From contig CAJYAD010000017.1 of the NCBI GenBank assembly GCA_913064775.1, forward strand, positions 1 through 64,000: DNA of 64,000 nt, in the 5' to 3' direction. The stretch is from an uncultured Albidovulum sp. Its GTDB lineage: Bacteria; Pseudomonadota; Alphaproteobacteria; Rhodobacterales; Rhodobacteraceae. The notes under the pieces are model-generated. The model did not search any database, was not told where the DNA came from, and saw only the letters and a list, made by a program, of their open reading frames with translations. Positions 53,417 through 62,870 of this stretch are shown one piece after another (position 1 is the stretch's first letter; the number at the start of each line of letters is the position of its first letter). The position numbers and the translations under genes are program-made.

Positions 53417-54492
53417 GGTTTGGGTTCTCGTTGGTGCTGCGCCTCGACGACCAGCGCGGACAATCTGAAGGCGCCATGAACCATCTTGGAATAGGGCAGC
53501 AGGACGAAGAATGTCAGAACGCTGCCCAGATGAACGGCCAGAAACCACGGCGCCAGCCGGGTGCCGGATGTCCCCCACAGCGCAAACCCGCTGGTGGCAA
53601 TCAGCAAGAGCAGCAAGGCGAAGGCAAGTTCGCCGCTCCAGATCCGCGCATCGCCAAGGCCCCGGTCCGCACGCAGCTTGAGCAGCACCAACCCTGCGGC
53701 GCCGACCGCAAGAAGGACGCCCCCCACAGCCCCAAGCAACTTCGGCGGGCTGGCCAGACCATAGGGCGCGGGCAGGTGCATCGCATAGTGCATGATCGTC
53801 CCGGCGGCGGTGGCCGCGAAGCAAAGAAGGAAACCGACAACCGTCGCCCAGTGCAGCTTGCGGCGAAAGTCTGAATACCGGCCCTGGTCTTCAAAATTGC
53901 AGCCTTGGCCCTGCCCGCCCGAAAGGTTGTCCAGCCGCATCCCACGGATGAGCGCGGTCCTGACGTGCCCAAGGCGCACCGGACCGGCGCCAACATCGCG
54001 GAAATAGCGATGGAGTCCGCCAATCACCAGCGCGATGGGCGCCAGGAACGCCGGCACGAAGACCGTCACCATCATGGCATGCGACATGTAGCGATAGATG
54101 TCGTTGCCGCCCGCATGTGGCTGGGTTCGGCTCAGCAACAAGATCACCGCGATACCAAGGGCAAGAACCAGACCGACGAAAAGCCCTCGGGTCTGAAACA
54201 GCCGCATATGGCGTCTGAGCCAGATCAACCTGTCCCAGCTATCGCTGCGCACCTCGGCCAATATTGCCGGCAGGTTCACCCCGAACGCGTGCGGCGGCGC
54301 ATATTGGCAGGAATAATAGCAGCCCCGGCAATTGTGGCAGAGACTGGCAAGCTGGGTCAGGTCTGCGCTCAACAAGGACTGCATGCGCCCGGCCGCCGGA
54401 AAGACATCGCAATAGCCGTCGCAATACTTGCAGGCGCGGCAAAGAGTTAGCTGTCGGCGAAGCTCTCGTTGCCTGTCTTCCGGCGCGCTCAT
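53413..54492 (-). CDS. TcuB/CobZ-type Fe-S and heme membrane protein
   Basis: A 359-residue protein with an N-terminal ferredoxin-like part, CRACKYCDGYCDVFP and CHNCRGCYYSCQYAPP (two [4Fe-4S] sites, residues ~18-70), followed by six or so membrane helices with histidines that could bind b heme. It passes electrons to or from the TcuA-type flavoprotein. In CobZ both halves are one chain; in tcu operons they are neighbours on one strand. Here they converge and share four bases, which is unusual. Confidence 0.8.
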   Translation of the reverse strand: MSAPEDRQRELRRQLTLCRACKYCDGYCDVFPAAGRMQSLLSADLTQLASLCHNCRGCYYSCQYAPPHAFGVNLPAILAEVRSDSWDRLIWLRRHMRLFQTRGLFVGLVLALGIAVILLLSRTQPHAGGNDIYRYMSHAMMVTVFVPAFLAPIALVIGGLHRYFRDVGAGPVRLGHVRTALIRGMRLDNLSGGQGQGCNFEDQGRYSDFRRKLHWATVVGFLLCFAATAAGTIMHYAMHLPAPYGLASPPKLLGAVGGVLLAVGAAGLVLLKLRADRGLGDARIWSGELAFALLLLLIATSGFALWGTSGTRLAPWFLAVHLGSVLTFFVLLPYSKMVHGAFRLSALVVEAQHQREPKP

Positions 54493-54727
54493 GCGGTTTC
54501 ATCCGTCTCCAACTGCCACAGCCCGGATGGTGACGATCGGCCGGTCATCCGTCCTTTGCATTCGGCCCGAAGCGCATCCTGCCCCTGGCAGGGGGCCCAA
54601 TGCGCGACGGCCCGTCTTGCCCGGCCTCCTGTCTGGGCGCACTGACCTCATTGGTCAACTTGTTCTGGTCGCCGATCAGTGCCGCATGAACGCCCCGAAG
54701 CGCGGCCAGCCCATCATTGGGACCAAT

Positions 54728-55150
54728 TCAAACGGAGCGGGCGGGTCCGTCGAGACGACGACGCTGATCGATCAAGCTCCAGACCGACGCGCCGATGAGG
54801 AACGTCATGCCGATGATGATCAGTGCCGTCCCCGCCTCCTTCGAGCCGGCCACCACATGCGGCAGCAAGACGCCGACCCAGGCCAGCGCGCCGCCGATCA
54901 GCCCGCTCCAGAACGCAGGATAGCGCGCGGCGCTGCCCGCAAGAGCCCGTCCCTGAATGCGCAGGTTCCAGACGACCCACAGCACCGAGATCGTCATCAG
55001 CGGAAGCAGCACGAAGACATTCAGAAGCGAGTGAAACGCGCTAAAGCCCAGGGTGGCCGCCAAGGCGGCAAGCACGGGCCCCGCGCCCAGGCAGCAGGCG
55101 CTGACGAACAAAGACCCAAAAAGGCCAAAGGATTGACGTTTGGAAGTCAT
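54728..55150 (-). CDS. merC: MerC-type mercuric ion transporter
   Basis: A 140-residue membrane protein with four helices. The vicinal cysteines in FVSACCLGAGP near residue 20 take part in Hg(II) binding and transfer. The ATG at 55150 has AGAGG seven bases upstream. It is the last gene of the mer unit, 45 bases after merA. It could also be classed as a general MerC-like protein; the context supports mercury. Confidence 0.75.
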   Translation of the reverse strand: MTSKRQSFGLFGSLFVSACCLGAGPVLAALAATLGFSAFHSLLNVFVLLPLMTISVLWVVWNLRIQGRALAGSAARYPAFWSGLIGGALAWVGVLLPHVVAGSKEAGTALIIIGMTFLIGASVWSLIDQRRRLDGPARSV

Positions 55151-55195
55151 TGGATTGCCTCTCAAGGGATTATTCTTGCCGATTGACGATTGAAC

Positions 55196-56623
55196 TCAGC
55201 CAGCGCAACAGCTGAGCTTGGCCACATCCTTGTCGAAGGTCTGGGCGGCAAGTTTCAGCCCCTCTACCGTGGTCAGATAGGGAAAGATGGTGTCGCCAAG
55301 CGCCTTGGTGGTCATGCCCATCTTCAGCGCCATCGCCAGGGTCTGGATCGCATCGGCCCCTTCGGGTGCCACGATCTGCCCGCCAAGCAGGCGGTCGGTC
55401 TTGGCATCGGCCACCAGCTTGATCAGCCCGCGGGTGTCACGCGCCGCCAGGGCCCGGGGCACATTGTCCAGCCCGATGACGCTGGTCTTGACCTCGTGCC
55501 CGGCCTCGATCGCCTGCGTTTCGCTAAGGCCGACACCGGCCACCTGCGGATCGCTGAACACGACCCAGGGCATCGCGGAATTGTCATAGCGCATCGCCGC
55601 CAGATCGAAGGCATTGTTGACCGCGATCTTGGCGCCATAGGCGGCCATGTAGACGAACTGGTCTCGGTCGGTCACGTCCCCGGCGGCATAGATGCCCGCC
55701 CGCGTCGTCGCCATGTCCAGCCCGACCCGGATTGCGCCCCGCGCATCGGTCTCGACGCCAAGATCGGCAAGCCCCAGGCCATCGGTATTCGCCACCCGGC
55801 CCGTGGTCGCGACCAGACGCGCGGCCGTCAGCGTGACCGGCTTGCCGTCACGTTCGATCGTAAGCGCAACGCCGGTGCCGGCGCGCGCGACATCCCGGTA
55901 GCTCAGCCCGGTTTCCACATCGATCCCCTCGGCGCGCAGCGCGTCCGTCAGGGCCTGCGCGACCTCTGGCTCGGCGCCGGGCAAAAGCCGCGAGCGCGTG
56001 ACCAGCGTCACCTTCACCCCCAGCCGCGACGCCATCTGCGCCAATTCCACGCCGACATAGCCGCCACCAAGCACGATGAGGCTTTCAGGCCGCTCGGGCA
56101 GCGTCAGAAGTGCGGTCGAATCCAGCACTTCGACGGAGTCGATGCCGGCGATCCCGGGCATCTGAGGGCGCGAGCCGGTGGCGATGATGATCCGTTCGGC
56201 GGAAAACTTGCGACCACCGACCTCGACGCCACCCTCGACCAGCCGGGCAGCGCCGTCGTCGACGTAATCGACGGCATCGTATTCGGGCAGCAGATCGGCA
56301 TATTTTTTCTGCCGCATCTCATCGACCAGCGCGGTCGTTCCCCGCACCACGGCGGCCCAGTCGACCCGGTGCTCACAGGGTTCGATCCCCGGGAAACGCC
56401 CGGCCGAGGTGCCGCCATGCGCGGCCTCGGCCGATCGGATCATCGCCTTGGACGGCACGCAGCCGACATTGACGCAGGTGCCGCCGATGGTGCCATGGCC
56501 GATCAACGCCACGCGCTTGCCTGCCTCGGCCGCCGTGATCGAGGCGGAAAACCCGGCCGAGCCGGCGCCGACCACGATCAGGTCATAGGTGCCCTCGCGG
56601 CCGCTTTCACAACAATCTTTCAT
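55196..56623 (-). CDS. merA: Mercuric reductase MerA
   Basis: A 475-residue flavin disulfide reductase that reduces Hg(II) to Hg(0) with NADPH. The active-site pair is C50/C55 in GGTCVNVGC, and the C-terminal vicinal pair is C472/C473 in LSCCAG, which hands mercury to the site. The N-terminal NmerA metal-binding domain is missing, but a short MKDCC start keeps two adjacent cysteines. The ATG is at 56623. Confidence 0.94.
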   Translation of the reverse strand: MKDCCESGREGTYDLIVVGAGSAGFSASITAAEAGKRVALIGHGTIGGTCVNVGCVPSKAMIRSAEAAHGGTSAGRFPGIEPCEHRVDWAAVVRGTTALVDEMRQKKYADLLPEYDAVDYVDDGAARLVEGGVEVGGRKFSAERIIIATGSRPQMPGIAGIDSVEVLDSTALLTLPERPESLIVLGGGYVGVELAQMASRLGVKVTLVTRSRLLPGAEPEVAQALTDALRAEGIDVETGLSYRDVARAGTGVALTIERDGKPVTLTAARLVATTGRVANTDGLGLADLGVETDARGAIRVGLDMATTRAGIYAAGDVTDRDQFVYMAAYGAKIAVNNAFDLAAMRYDNSAMPWVVFSDPQVAGVGLSETQAIEAGHEVKTSVIGLDNVPRALAARDTRGLIKLVADAKTDRLLGGQIVAPEGADAIQTLAMALKMGMTTKALGDTIFPYLTTVEGLKLAAQTFDKDVAKLSCCAG

Positions 56624-56818
56624 CTCGAAACTCCACTCGGAATTGGACGCCGGCGGTCCGCCGGGTCGGGAGGTAGAACACCAGGGCAGCGTCGGGATTC
56701 GGCGTCGCGATGGCGGTCAGGTCCTGGAACGGGCCATCGATGGAACCGCCGCTGGTTGTTGGCGACCCCTTTGCGCGTGGCGCGCCGGTTCGCACGGCGC
56801 GTCGTGGATTGGCCAGGG

Positions 56819-57055
56819 TCAGCCCGGCCCGTGCGCGGTTGCCGTCCGGCGCGCGCGGCGCCGCCGGTATCCACGCAACAGCACCATCGCGGCAAGCGCC
56901 GCCACCATGGTGGCGATGCCGCCGAAACCGGTCAGCCAGCCGCCAAGCCCGCCAAGGATGCCCGCCAGCAGGATGCCGCCGCCGCCGCAACAGATCACCA
57001 CGACCGGCGTGGCTATGGCAAAGGCGATCAGCCCGCCCATTGTGTCGTCGCGCAT
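56819..57055 (-). CDS. merF: MerF-like small mercury transporter
   Basis: A 78-residue protein with two membrane helices. The cysteine pair C22/C23 (VVVICCGGGGILLAG) fits MerF-type carriers that bring Hg(II) across the inner membrane. Only one cysteine pair is present, while classical MerF has two. It lies between merP and merA. The ~195 bases between it and merA hold an open frame ending at merA that I could not identify. Confidence 0.72.
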   Translation of the reverse strand: MRDDTMGGLIAFAIATPVVVICCGGGGILLAGILGGLGGWLTGFGGIATMVAALAAMVLLRGYRRRRARRTATAHGPG

Positions 57056-57071
57056 TGGTCCGCTCCAGCTC

Positions 57072-57377
57072 TTATTTGTTGGCCGGCACCAGCTTGGCCG
57101 GGTAACCGTTGGCCTCGACCGCCTGGACGATCTTGGCGCCATCGGCATGCTGGTCGTCGAAGGAGACGACGAACAGCCCTTCACCCGACGCCGGACCCGC
57201 CTGGAATTTCAGCACCTTGACCGACGGAACCTTGGTCATCGAATTGCGCACGATGAGCGGGCAAGAGGGGCAATCCATCCCCGTGACCTTCACATCGACT
57301 TTCTGTTCCGCGGCCAGCACGGCGGAAGCCGAGGCCAGGAATGCGCCAGCGACCATGGGAAGCAGGAATTTTTTCAT
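57072..57377 (-). CDS. merP: Periplasmic mercury-binding protein MerP
   Basis: A 101-residue protein with a signal peptide (MKKFLLPMVAGAFLASASAV to about residue 23) and one heavy-metal domain. GMDCPSC (C36 and C39) binds Hg(II) in the periplasm and passes it to MerT. It lies 13 bases after merT. Confidence 0.92.
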   Translation of the reverse strand: MKKFLLPMVAGAFLASASAVLAAEQKVDVKVTGMDCPSCPLIVRNSMTKVPSVKVLKFQAGPASGEGLFVVSFDDQHADGAKIVQAVEANGYPAKLVPANK

Positions 57378-57390
57378 CTCCAGGATCCTT

Positions 57391-57798
57391 TCAGGAATTC
57401 ATCAGATAGGGGGTGAGATAGGGAAACACCGTCGCCAGCGCGACGATCGCCGCGCCGAACCAGAGGAGCGAGCGCATCAGGGTCCGGTTCATCGGCCGCG
57501 CGCAGGAGCCATCCGCGCAGGCTTCGGCCGACACCGGACGATAGGCCTTCCAGAACCCGTAGCCCAAGGTCGCCGCCGCGAAGGCAAGGAAATACCAGTG
57601 GAACTGATAAAGTACCCCCAGCTTGCCGATGAACACACCGGTCACACCCAGACTGACCAGCGTCAGCGGCAAGATGCAGCACGAGGTCATCGCCAGCGCG
57701 CCCCCGAGTCCCAGAAGCGTTGTGGTCCAGGCGCCGCGGTTCCCCGTCGGCCCCCCGCGCGAAGTGGAGGATCTTGCCTCGGTGGTGATCTCGGTCAT
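57391..57798 (-). CDS. merT: Mercuric transport protein MerT
   Basis: A 135-residue inner-membrane protein with three helices. The vicinal pair C40/C41 in TSCCILP accepts Hg(II) in the membrane, and a second group (ACADGSC) lies in the cytoplasmic loop. It is the first gene of the mer operon, starting 33 bases from the -10 element of a MerR-type promoter. Confidence 0.93.
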   Translation of the reverse strand: MTEITTEARSSTSRGGPTGNRGAWTTTLLGLGGALAMTSCCILPLTLVSLGVTGVFIGKLGVLYQFHWYFLAFAAATLGYGFWKAYRPVSAEACADGSCARPMNRTLMRSLLWFGAAIVALATVFPYLTPYLMNS

Positions 57799-57830
57799 GA
57801 GCGAATCATCCTTGTCTCGGTGATAAGCTC

Positions 57831-57861
57831 AACCTAGTGTCTGTAGTTGCTACAGGCTCAA
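57831..57861 (-). promoter_or_regulatory. MerR-controlled mer promoter and operator
   Basis: On the minus strand a -35 element TTGAGC (57856-57861) and a -10 element TAGGTT (57831-57836) are 19 bp apart, the overlong spacing used by MerR activators. Between them lies the perfect dyad CTGTAG-CAA-CTACAG (57841-57855), where MerR would bind and untwist the DNA. Confidence 0.85.
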
Positions 57862-57872
57862 GGGGGGTTACG

Positions 57873-58295
57873 ATGAAAGAACATCACGGAAACATGAGCA
57901 GCCTGCGGCGCTCGGATCTGGCGCGGCTGACGGGCTGCAACCTGGAAACGATCCGCTACTATGAGAAAATCGGGATCATGCCCGAACCGCCGCGAACGCC
58001 GAAGAATTATCGCACCTATGATGGCACGCATGTGGCGCGCCTGAGGTTCGTGATGCGGTCGCGCGATCTTGGCTTCAACCTTGAAGAGGTGCGCGGTTTG
58101 CTCGGTCTCGTCGACCGCCATGCCGCGACCTGTGCCGAGGTTCAGGCGATCGCATCGCGTCAGATCGAAACCATTCGCGTGAAAATCGCCGATCTGCGGC
58201 GCATCGAAGCTGTTCTAAGTGAAACGGTGTCGCATTGCTCGGGGAACGACGTGCCGGAATGCGCGGTCATCGACGCTCTGGTCGAGGCCGTTTGA
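57873..58295 (+). CDS. merR: Mercury-responsive regulator MerR
   Basis: A 140-residue MerR. The N-terminal helix-turn-helix contains LARLTGCNLETIRYYEKIGI. The Hg(II)-binding cysteines are C87 (HAATCAEV), C122 and C130 (SHCSGNDVPEC), like the three of Tn501 MerR. The ATG at 57873 follows AGGGGGG. It is divergent from merT and shares its operator. Confidence 0.92.
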   Translation: MKEHHGNMSSLRRSDLARLTGCNLETIRYYEKIGIMPEPPRTPKNYRTYDGTHVARLRFVMRSRDLGFNLEEVRGLLGLVDRHAATCAEVQAIASRQIETIRVKIADLRRIEAVLSETVSHCSGNDVPECAVIDALVEAV

Positions 58296-58561
58296 CATCG
58301 CACCGCGGCCTTGGCCCGCGCCGCGGGCTGGCCGGCGGCAAGGCGCGAGAAATTGAATGCCCGTGTGTTGATCAGCCGGCGCGAACCCCCTAATTGCCCG
58401 CTGAACCGGGTGATCAGCTCCCCCTTCGATGCGAGAACCAGCCAGGCTTTCCGCGGCCCCAGCCAAACGCGAACTGGACAGCTCCCTCACCGGCCGCTAG
58501 CAGCCCTATTCCGATCGTCACGCGCCGTGACGGAACGCCATGAACCGAGGTAAATCCGCCC

Positions 58562-59614
58562 GTGCTCGACCAGATCGCGCTACGCGCCGAACTCGCAGAT
58601 CACTACGATCTTTCCCCTTCCCTCAAGACCGCCGAAGCCACTGCCGACATCTACGCCCGCATGAGCCGGGTGGTTTCCCCGCCGGACTGGGCGATGTTCG
58701 CGCCCTATGTGGTGGCGATCAACCGGCTGAAGGCGGAACGAAACGCGGTGATCCTTGCCCACAATTACATGACGCCCGAGATCTATCACGGCGTCGCGGA
58801 TGTCGTGGGCGACAGCCTGCAACTCGCCATCGAGGCGATCGAGGTCAAGGCCGATGTGATCGTCCAGTGCGGCGTGCATTTCATGGCCGAGACCGCCAAG
58901 ATCCTGAACCCTGGCAAGATTGTGCTGATCCCCGACAGCGAGGCCGGCTGTTCGCTTGCCGAAAGCATCACCGCCGAAGGCATCGCCGAAATGCGTGCGA
59001 AATATCCGGGCGCGCCGGTCGTCAGCTATGTGAATACCACCGCCGAGGTGAAGGCCGCCTCGGACATTTGCTGCACCTCGTCCAATGCCGCGCGGATCGT
59101 CGCCGCGCAAAAGGGCGACACCGTCATCATGACGCCAGACAAATATCTGGCCCGTAACGTCGCCCGGCAGGTGCCGGAGAAGCGCATCGTCTGGTGGGAC
59201 GGGGCCTGCATCGTCCACGAACGCTTCACCGCGCAAGAGCTGCGCGAATTTCGCGAATGGAACCCGGGCACGCGCATCATCGCGCATCCCGAATGCCCCC
59301 CCGAAGTGGTCGCCGAGGCGGATTTCTCGGGCTCGACCAGCGACATCATCGCCTATGTCCAGCGCGAGCGCCCCGGCAAGGCGATGCTGGTGACAGAATG
59401 TTCCATGGCGGCGAACATCTCGGACGAACTGCCCGAGGTAGATTTCATCGGCCCCTGCAACATGTGCCCCTACATGAAGAAGATCACGCTGGAAAAGATC
59501 CTCTGGTCGTTGCATTCGATGCAAGGCGTGGTCGAGGTCGATCCCGCCGTCGCGGGCCGGGCGCGTCTGGCGGTGCAGCGCATGATCGACCTCTCGCGCC
59601 AGCTGGCCGGATAA
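58562..59614 (+). CDS. nadA: Quinolinate synthase NadA
   Basis: A 350-residue [4Fe-4S] enzyme that condenses iminoaspartate with dihydroxyacetone phosphate to quinolinate. Cluster cysteines are expected at C103 (VIVQCGVHF), in the SDICCTSSNA segment and in GPCNMCPYM. AVILAHNYMTPEIY and STSDIIAYV are family motifs. The GTG at 58562 is the start. It leads the nadA-nadB-nadC operon. The 266-bp gap to merR shows nothing notable. Confidence 0.95.
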   Translation: MLDQIALRAELADHYDLSPSLKTAEATADIYARMSRVVSPPDWAMFAPYVVAINRLKAERNAVILAHNYMTPEIYHGVADVVGDSLQLAIEAIEVKADVIVQCGVHFMAETAKILNPGKIVLIPDSEAGCSLAESITAEGIAEMRAKYPGAPVVSYVNTTAEVKAASDICCTSSNAARIVAAQKGDTVIMTPDKYLARNVARQVPEKRIVWWDGACIVHERFTAQELREFREWNPGTRIIAHPECPPEVVAEADFSGSTSDIIAYVQRERPGKAMLVTECSMAANISDELPEVDFIGPCNMCPYMKKITLEKILWSLHSMQGVVEVDPAVAGRARLAVQRMIDLSRQLAG

Positions 59615-59619
59615 GCCCG

Positions 59620-61188
59620 ATGCAGGTGATCGACACCCCTTGCGTCGTGATCGTCGGGGCGGGGCTGGGGGCGATCTATGCCGCGCTAAACCTTGCGCCG
59701 CGCCCGGTGCTGATGATCTCACCCGAGCCGCTTGGCGAGGGGGCAAGCTCCGCCTGGGCGCAAGGCGGGATCGCCGCCGCGATGGACCCGCGCGACAGCG
59801 CCGCGGCCCATGCCCGCGACACCATCATCGCGGGCGCGGGCGCGGTCGATCCCGAGGTGGCCAGAAGCGTCACGGCGGAAGCGCGGGCGCATATCCTGGA
59901 ACTCACCGGCCTTGGCACGCCCTTCGACCGGACGGCGACCGACGATTACCTGCTTTCGCGCGAAGCCGCCCATTCCTTTGCCCGCGTCGTCCGGGTCCGC
60001 GGCGATCAGGCCGGGGCCGAAATCATGCGCAGCCTGATCGCGCAGCTTCGGCGCGCGGCGCATGTCCAGGTGCTGGAGGGCGTGATGGCCACCGCCCTGC
60101 GGGTCGAACAGGGCGCGGTGACGGGTGTCGAGGTGGCGCGCTGCGGCGACGGCCTGTCGGCCCCCTGCCTGATCCGCGGCGCGGCCTGCCTGCTGGCGGG
60201 CGGCGGCTCGGGCGGGCTTTATGCGTTGACGACCAATCCGCCGCGCATCAGGGGCCAGGTCATCGGCATGGCCGCGCGCGCTGGCGCCGTGATTGCGGAT
60301 GCCGAGTTCGTCCAGTTCCATCCCACCGCCATCGCCTGCGGCAGCGACCCGGCCCCGCTGGCCACCGAGGCGCTGCGCGGTGAAGGCGCCATTCTGGTCA
60401 ACCGGCAGGGCGAACGCTTCATGCGCGATCTGCATCCCGACGCCGAACTTGCGCCGCGTGACATCGTCGCCCGGGCGATCTATGCGCAGACCCAGGCGGG
60501 GGGCGCGCCCGCCCTCGACACCCGCGCGGCGCTGGGGGCCAGGCTTCTGTCGGACTTCCCGGCGGTGGCCCGGGCCTGCCGGATCGCCGGGCTGGACCCA
60601 CTTCGCGATCCGATCCCGGTGGCCGCCGCCGCGCATTACCACATGGGCGGCATCGCCACCGATGCCGGGGGGCTGACCTCGCTTCCCGGCCTCTGGGCCT
60701 GCGGCGAGGCGGCCTCGACCGGGTTGCATGGCGCGAACCGGCTGGCCTCCAACGGGTTGCTCGAAGCCTTGGTCTACGCCCGCCGCGCGGCCCGCGAAAT
60801 CGACCGCGCCCTTGGCACGCGGCGCGGCGCGGCGCCCGCAGCCACCCTTCCCGAACTGCCTGCCGCCCCGGCGCCCGAACCCGCGCTGGTGGCGCGGCTG
60901 CGCCAAAGCATGACCGACGGCGCCGGCGTCATCCGCGACGCGGCCGGCCTGCGGCGCACCCTTGACGACATCGCCGAGGTAGAGGCCGCGCAACCCAATT
61001 GCGCCGCGATGCGCAACATGACCGCGACCGCGACCCTCATTGCCGCCGCAGCCCTGAACCGAAGGGAAAGCCGGGGCGCGCATTTCCGCTCGGACTTCCC
61101 CGAACCGACCTCGCCGCAAGGACAACGCTCAGCCATGACCCTGGATGACGCGCAATCGCGGCGCACCCCCACCCGACTGGAGCCGTGA
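59620..61188 (+). CDS. nadB: L-aspartate oxidase NadB
   Basis: A 522-residue flavoprotein that oxidises aspartate to iminoaspartate for NadA. GAGLGAIYAALN binds FAD; SSAWAQGGIAAAMDPRDS, AHYHMGGIATDAGG and GEAASTGLHGANRLASNGLLEAL are signatures of the family. The start lies five bases after nadA, and the stop overlaps the nadC start (TGATG). Confidence 0.94.
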   Translation: MQVIDTPCVVIVGAGLGAIYAALNLAPRPVLMISPEPLGEGASSAWAQGGIAAAMDPRDSAAAHARDTIIAGAGAVDPEVARSVTAEARAHILELTGLGTPFDRTATDDYLLSREAAHSFARVVRVRGDQAGAEIMRSLIAQLRRAAHVQVLEGVMATALRVEQGAVTGVEVARCGDGLSAPCLIRGAACLLAGGGSGGLYALTTNPPRIRGQVIGMAARAGAVIADAEFVQFHPTAIACGSDPAPLATEALRGEGAILVNRQGERFMRDLHPDAELAPRDIVARAIYAQTQAGGAPALDTRAALGARLLSDFPAVARACRIAGLDPLRDPIPVAAAAHYHMGGIATDAGGLTSLPGLWACGEAASTGLHGANRLASNGLLEALVYARRAAREIDRALGTRRGAAPAATLPELPAAPAPEPALVARLRQSMTDGAGVIRDAAGLRRTLDDIAEVEAAQPNCAAMRNMTATATLIAAAALNRRESRGAHFRSDFPEPTSPQGQRSAMTLDDAQSRRTPTRLEP

Positions 61189-62039
61189 TGACACAGCAAG
61201 CCCCCCTGCCCGACCTGATCCTCGAACCGCTGGTTCGTGCCGCGCTGATGGAAGACCTCGGCACCTATGGCGACATCACCACCCGCACCGTGATCCCGGC
61301 AGGCACGCAATATGCGGCCCGCCTGCGCGCGCGCGGCGCGGGCGTGGTCTCGGGCCTGCGGATTGCCGCCCTCGCCTTTCGCCTTGTCGACCCCGAGTTG
61401 CGGATCACCCCCTGCGTCACCGACGGCAGCGTCATCGCGCCCGGCGACCTGCTGATGGAGATCGAGGGCTCGGCCGCCTCGATCCTCTCGGCCGAGCGCG
61501 TCGCGCTGAACTTCGCCGGGCGGCTCAGCGGCATCGCCACCCTGACCGCCGCCTTCGTGGCCGAAGCGGCGGGCACCCCGACCCGCATCACCTGCACCCG
61601 CAAGACCACCCCGGGCCTGCGGCTCGTCGAAAAGCAGGCGGTCCTGCACGGCGGCGGTTTCAATCACCGCTTCTCGCTTTCCGATGCGATCCTGATCAAG
61701 GACAACCACATCGCCGCCGCCGGGGGCATCCGTCCGGTATTGCGCGCGGTAAAGGCCAGCGCCTCGCACATGATGCGCGCCGAGATCGAGGTTGACCGTC
61801 TCGACCAACTCGCCGAGGTGCTGGACGAGGGCGGCGCCGAGGCGGTTCTGCTCGACAACATGGACACGCCCACCCTGCGGCAGGCCGTGGCCATGACTGC
61901 GGGACGGCTGATCCTGGAAGCCTCGGGCAACATGCGGCTGGAGCGCGTGGCCGAGGTCGCCGCGACCGGGGTGGATTATATCTCGTCGGGGGCGCTGACC
62001 CATTCGGCCAGCACGCTCGACATCGGGCTGGATTTCTAG
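61188..62039 (+). CDS. nadC: Nicotinate-nucleotide pyrophosphorylase NadC
   Basis: A 283-residue quinolinate phosphoribosyltransferase that completes de novo nicotinate mononucleotide synthesis. RITCTRKTTPGLRLVEKQAVLHGGG and IKDNHIAAAGG carry substrate-binding Arg and Lys residues; LEASGNMRLERV and VDYISSGALTHS close the barrel. ATG at 61188 overlaps the nadB stop; GTG at 61185 is an alternative. Confidence 0.95.
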   Translation: MTQQAPLPDLILEPLVRAALMEDLGTYGDITTRTVIPAGTQYAARLRARGAGVVSGLRIAALAFRLVDPELRITPCVTDGSVIAPGDLLMEIEGSAASILSAERVALNFAGRLSGIATLTAAFVAEAAGTPTRITCTRKTTPGLRLVEKQAVLHGGGFNHRFSLSDAILIKDNHIAAAGGIRPVLRAVKASASHMMRAEIEVDRLDQLAEVLDEGGAEAVLLDNMDTPTLRQAVAMTAGRLILEASGNMRLERVAEVAATGVDYISSGALTHSASTLDIGLDF

Positions 62040-62215
62040 GGCGCGGCGCCGGGGAGCGGCCGGACAGCGGATCGGCGGATCAATCCACCGACAGGTGTCT
62101 GCGAGGCGATGTGCGGGCGGGCCTTTCCGGGGCCGCATCCATCTTGGCTATCCACGGATGCCCGACGCCGTTACTTTCCACCGGGGATCACACTCGGAGG
62201 ACGGAGGCATCTCAC

Positions 62216-62773
62216 ATGACGTCTGACAACTCCCACGACGACACCGGGATACCAGCCAGGAAGCCGCGCGCGTCTAGCTTTCATTGGCCGCATAGCCGCC
62301 ACACCTCGGCATTTGGCGACGATTGGTTCGGATTGAGGGCGGAAAGATTCGCGCGGTTCTTCGGAACGCCGAAGTTCCTGATCGGGCAGACCCTCATTGT
62401 CGGAATCTGGATCTTCGTGAACATGGTCGGCTGGACCAGGTTCGACATCTACCCTTTCATCCTTCTGAACCTGATGTTCAGCCTTCAGGCCGCCTATGCC
62501 GCCCCCCTGATACTTCTCGCGCAGACCCGTCAGGCGGACCGCGACAAGCAGCTCTCTGGCGCGGATGCCCAGCATCGCGAGGCTTTGGCATTGGCATCAG
62601 AGCAACGCCAAGCCATCGCAGCACAGCAAACCGCGCAGATTGTTGAGCTTCTGACGCAAAATACCGAGCTGACAGAGCTGACGCGCAAGCTCAGCGAACG
62701 CATCGAGGCCATGACCGCCGAGGTGCATGGCAAGATCGTCCTCGGAGGTGCGGCACCTCCTGGCGGCGAATAG
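62216..62773 (+). CDS. DUF1003-family membrane protein
   Basis: A 185-residue protein with a conserved core of two membrane helices (QTLIVGIWIFVNMVGW and FILLNLMFSLQAAYAAPLILL, residues ~55-110), then QTRQADRDK and a long coiled-coil tail (110-175) rich in Gln and Glu. DUF1003 proteins have no settled function. The ATG at 62216 is preceded by GGAGGACGGAGG. It is a single gene downstream of nadC. Confidence 0.82.
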   Translation: MTSDNSHDDTGIPARKPRASSFHWPHSRHTSAFGDDWFGLRAERFARFFGTPKFLIGQTLIVGIWIFVNMVGWTRFDIYPFILLNLMFSLQAAYAAPLILLAQTRQADRDKQLSGADAQHREALALASEQRQAIAAQQTAQIVELLTQNTELTELTRKLSERIEAMTAEVHGKIVLGGAAPPGGE

Positions 62774-62870
62774 AGGCCCCCATCAGGGCCGGCGACAGGC
62801 CTTGTTCCGACGCAATGGGGAAAGCGGCATTCATGCGGTCGTCGCTGGCCTTGGCCGATCGGATTTCCAC

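Noticed and set aside
56607..56990. Minus-strand frame between merF and merA ending RVEFRDERLL.
   Set aside because: It overlaps merF in another frame, has no recognised domain and no good start, and its Arg-rich composition suggests a shadow.
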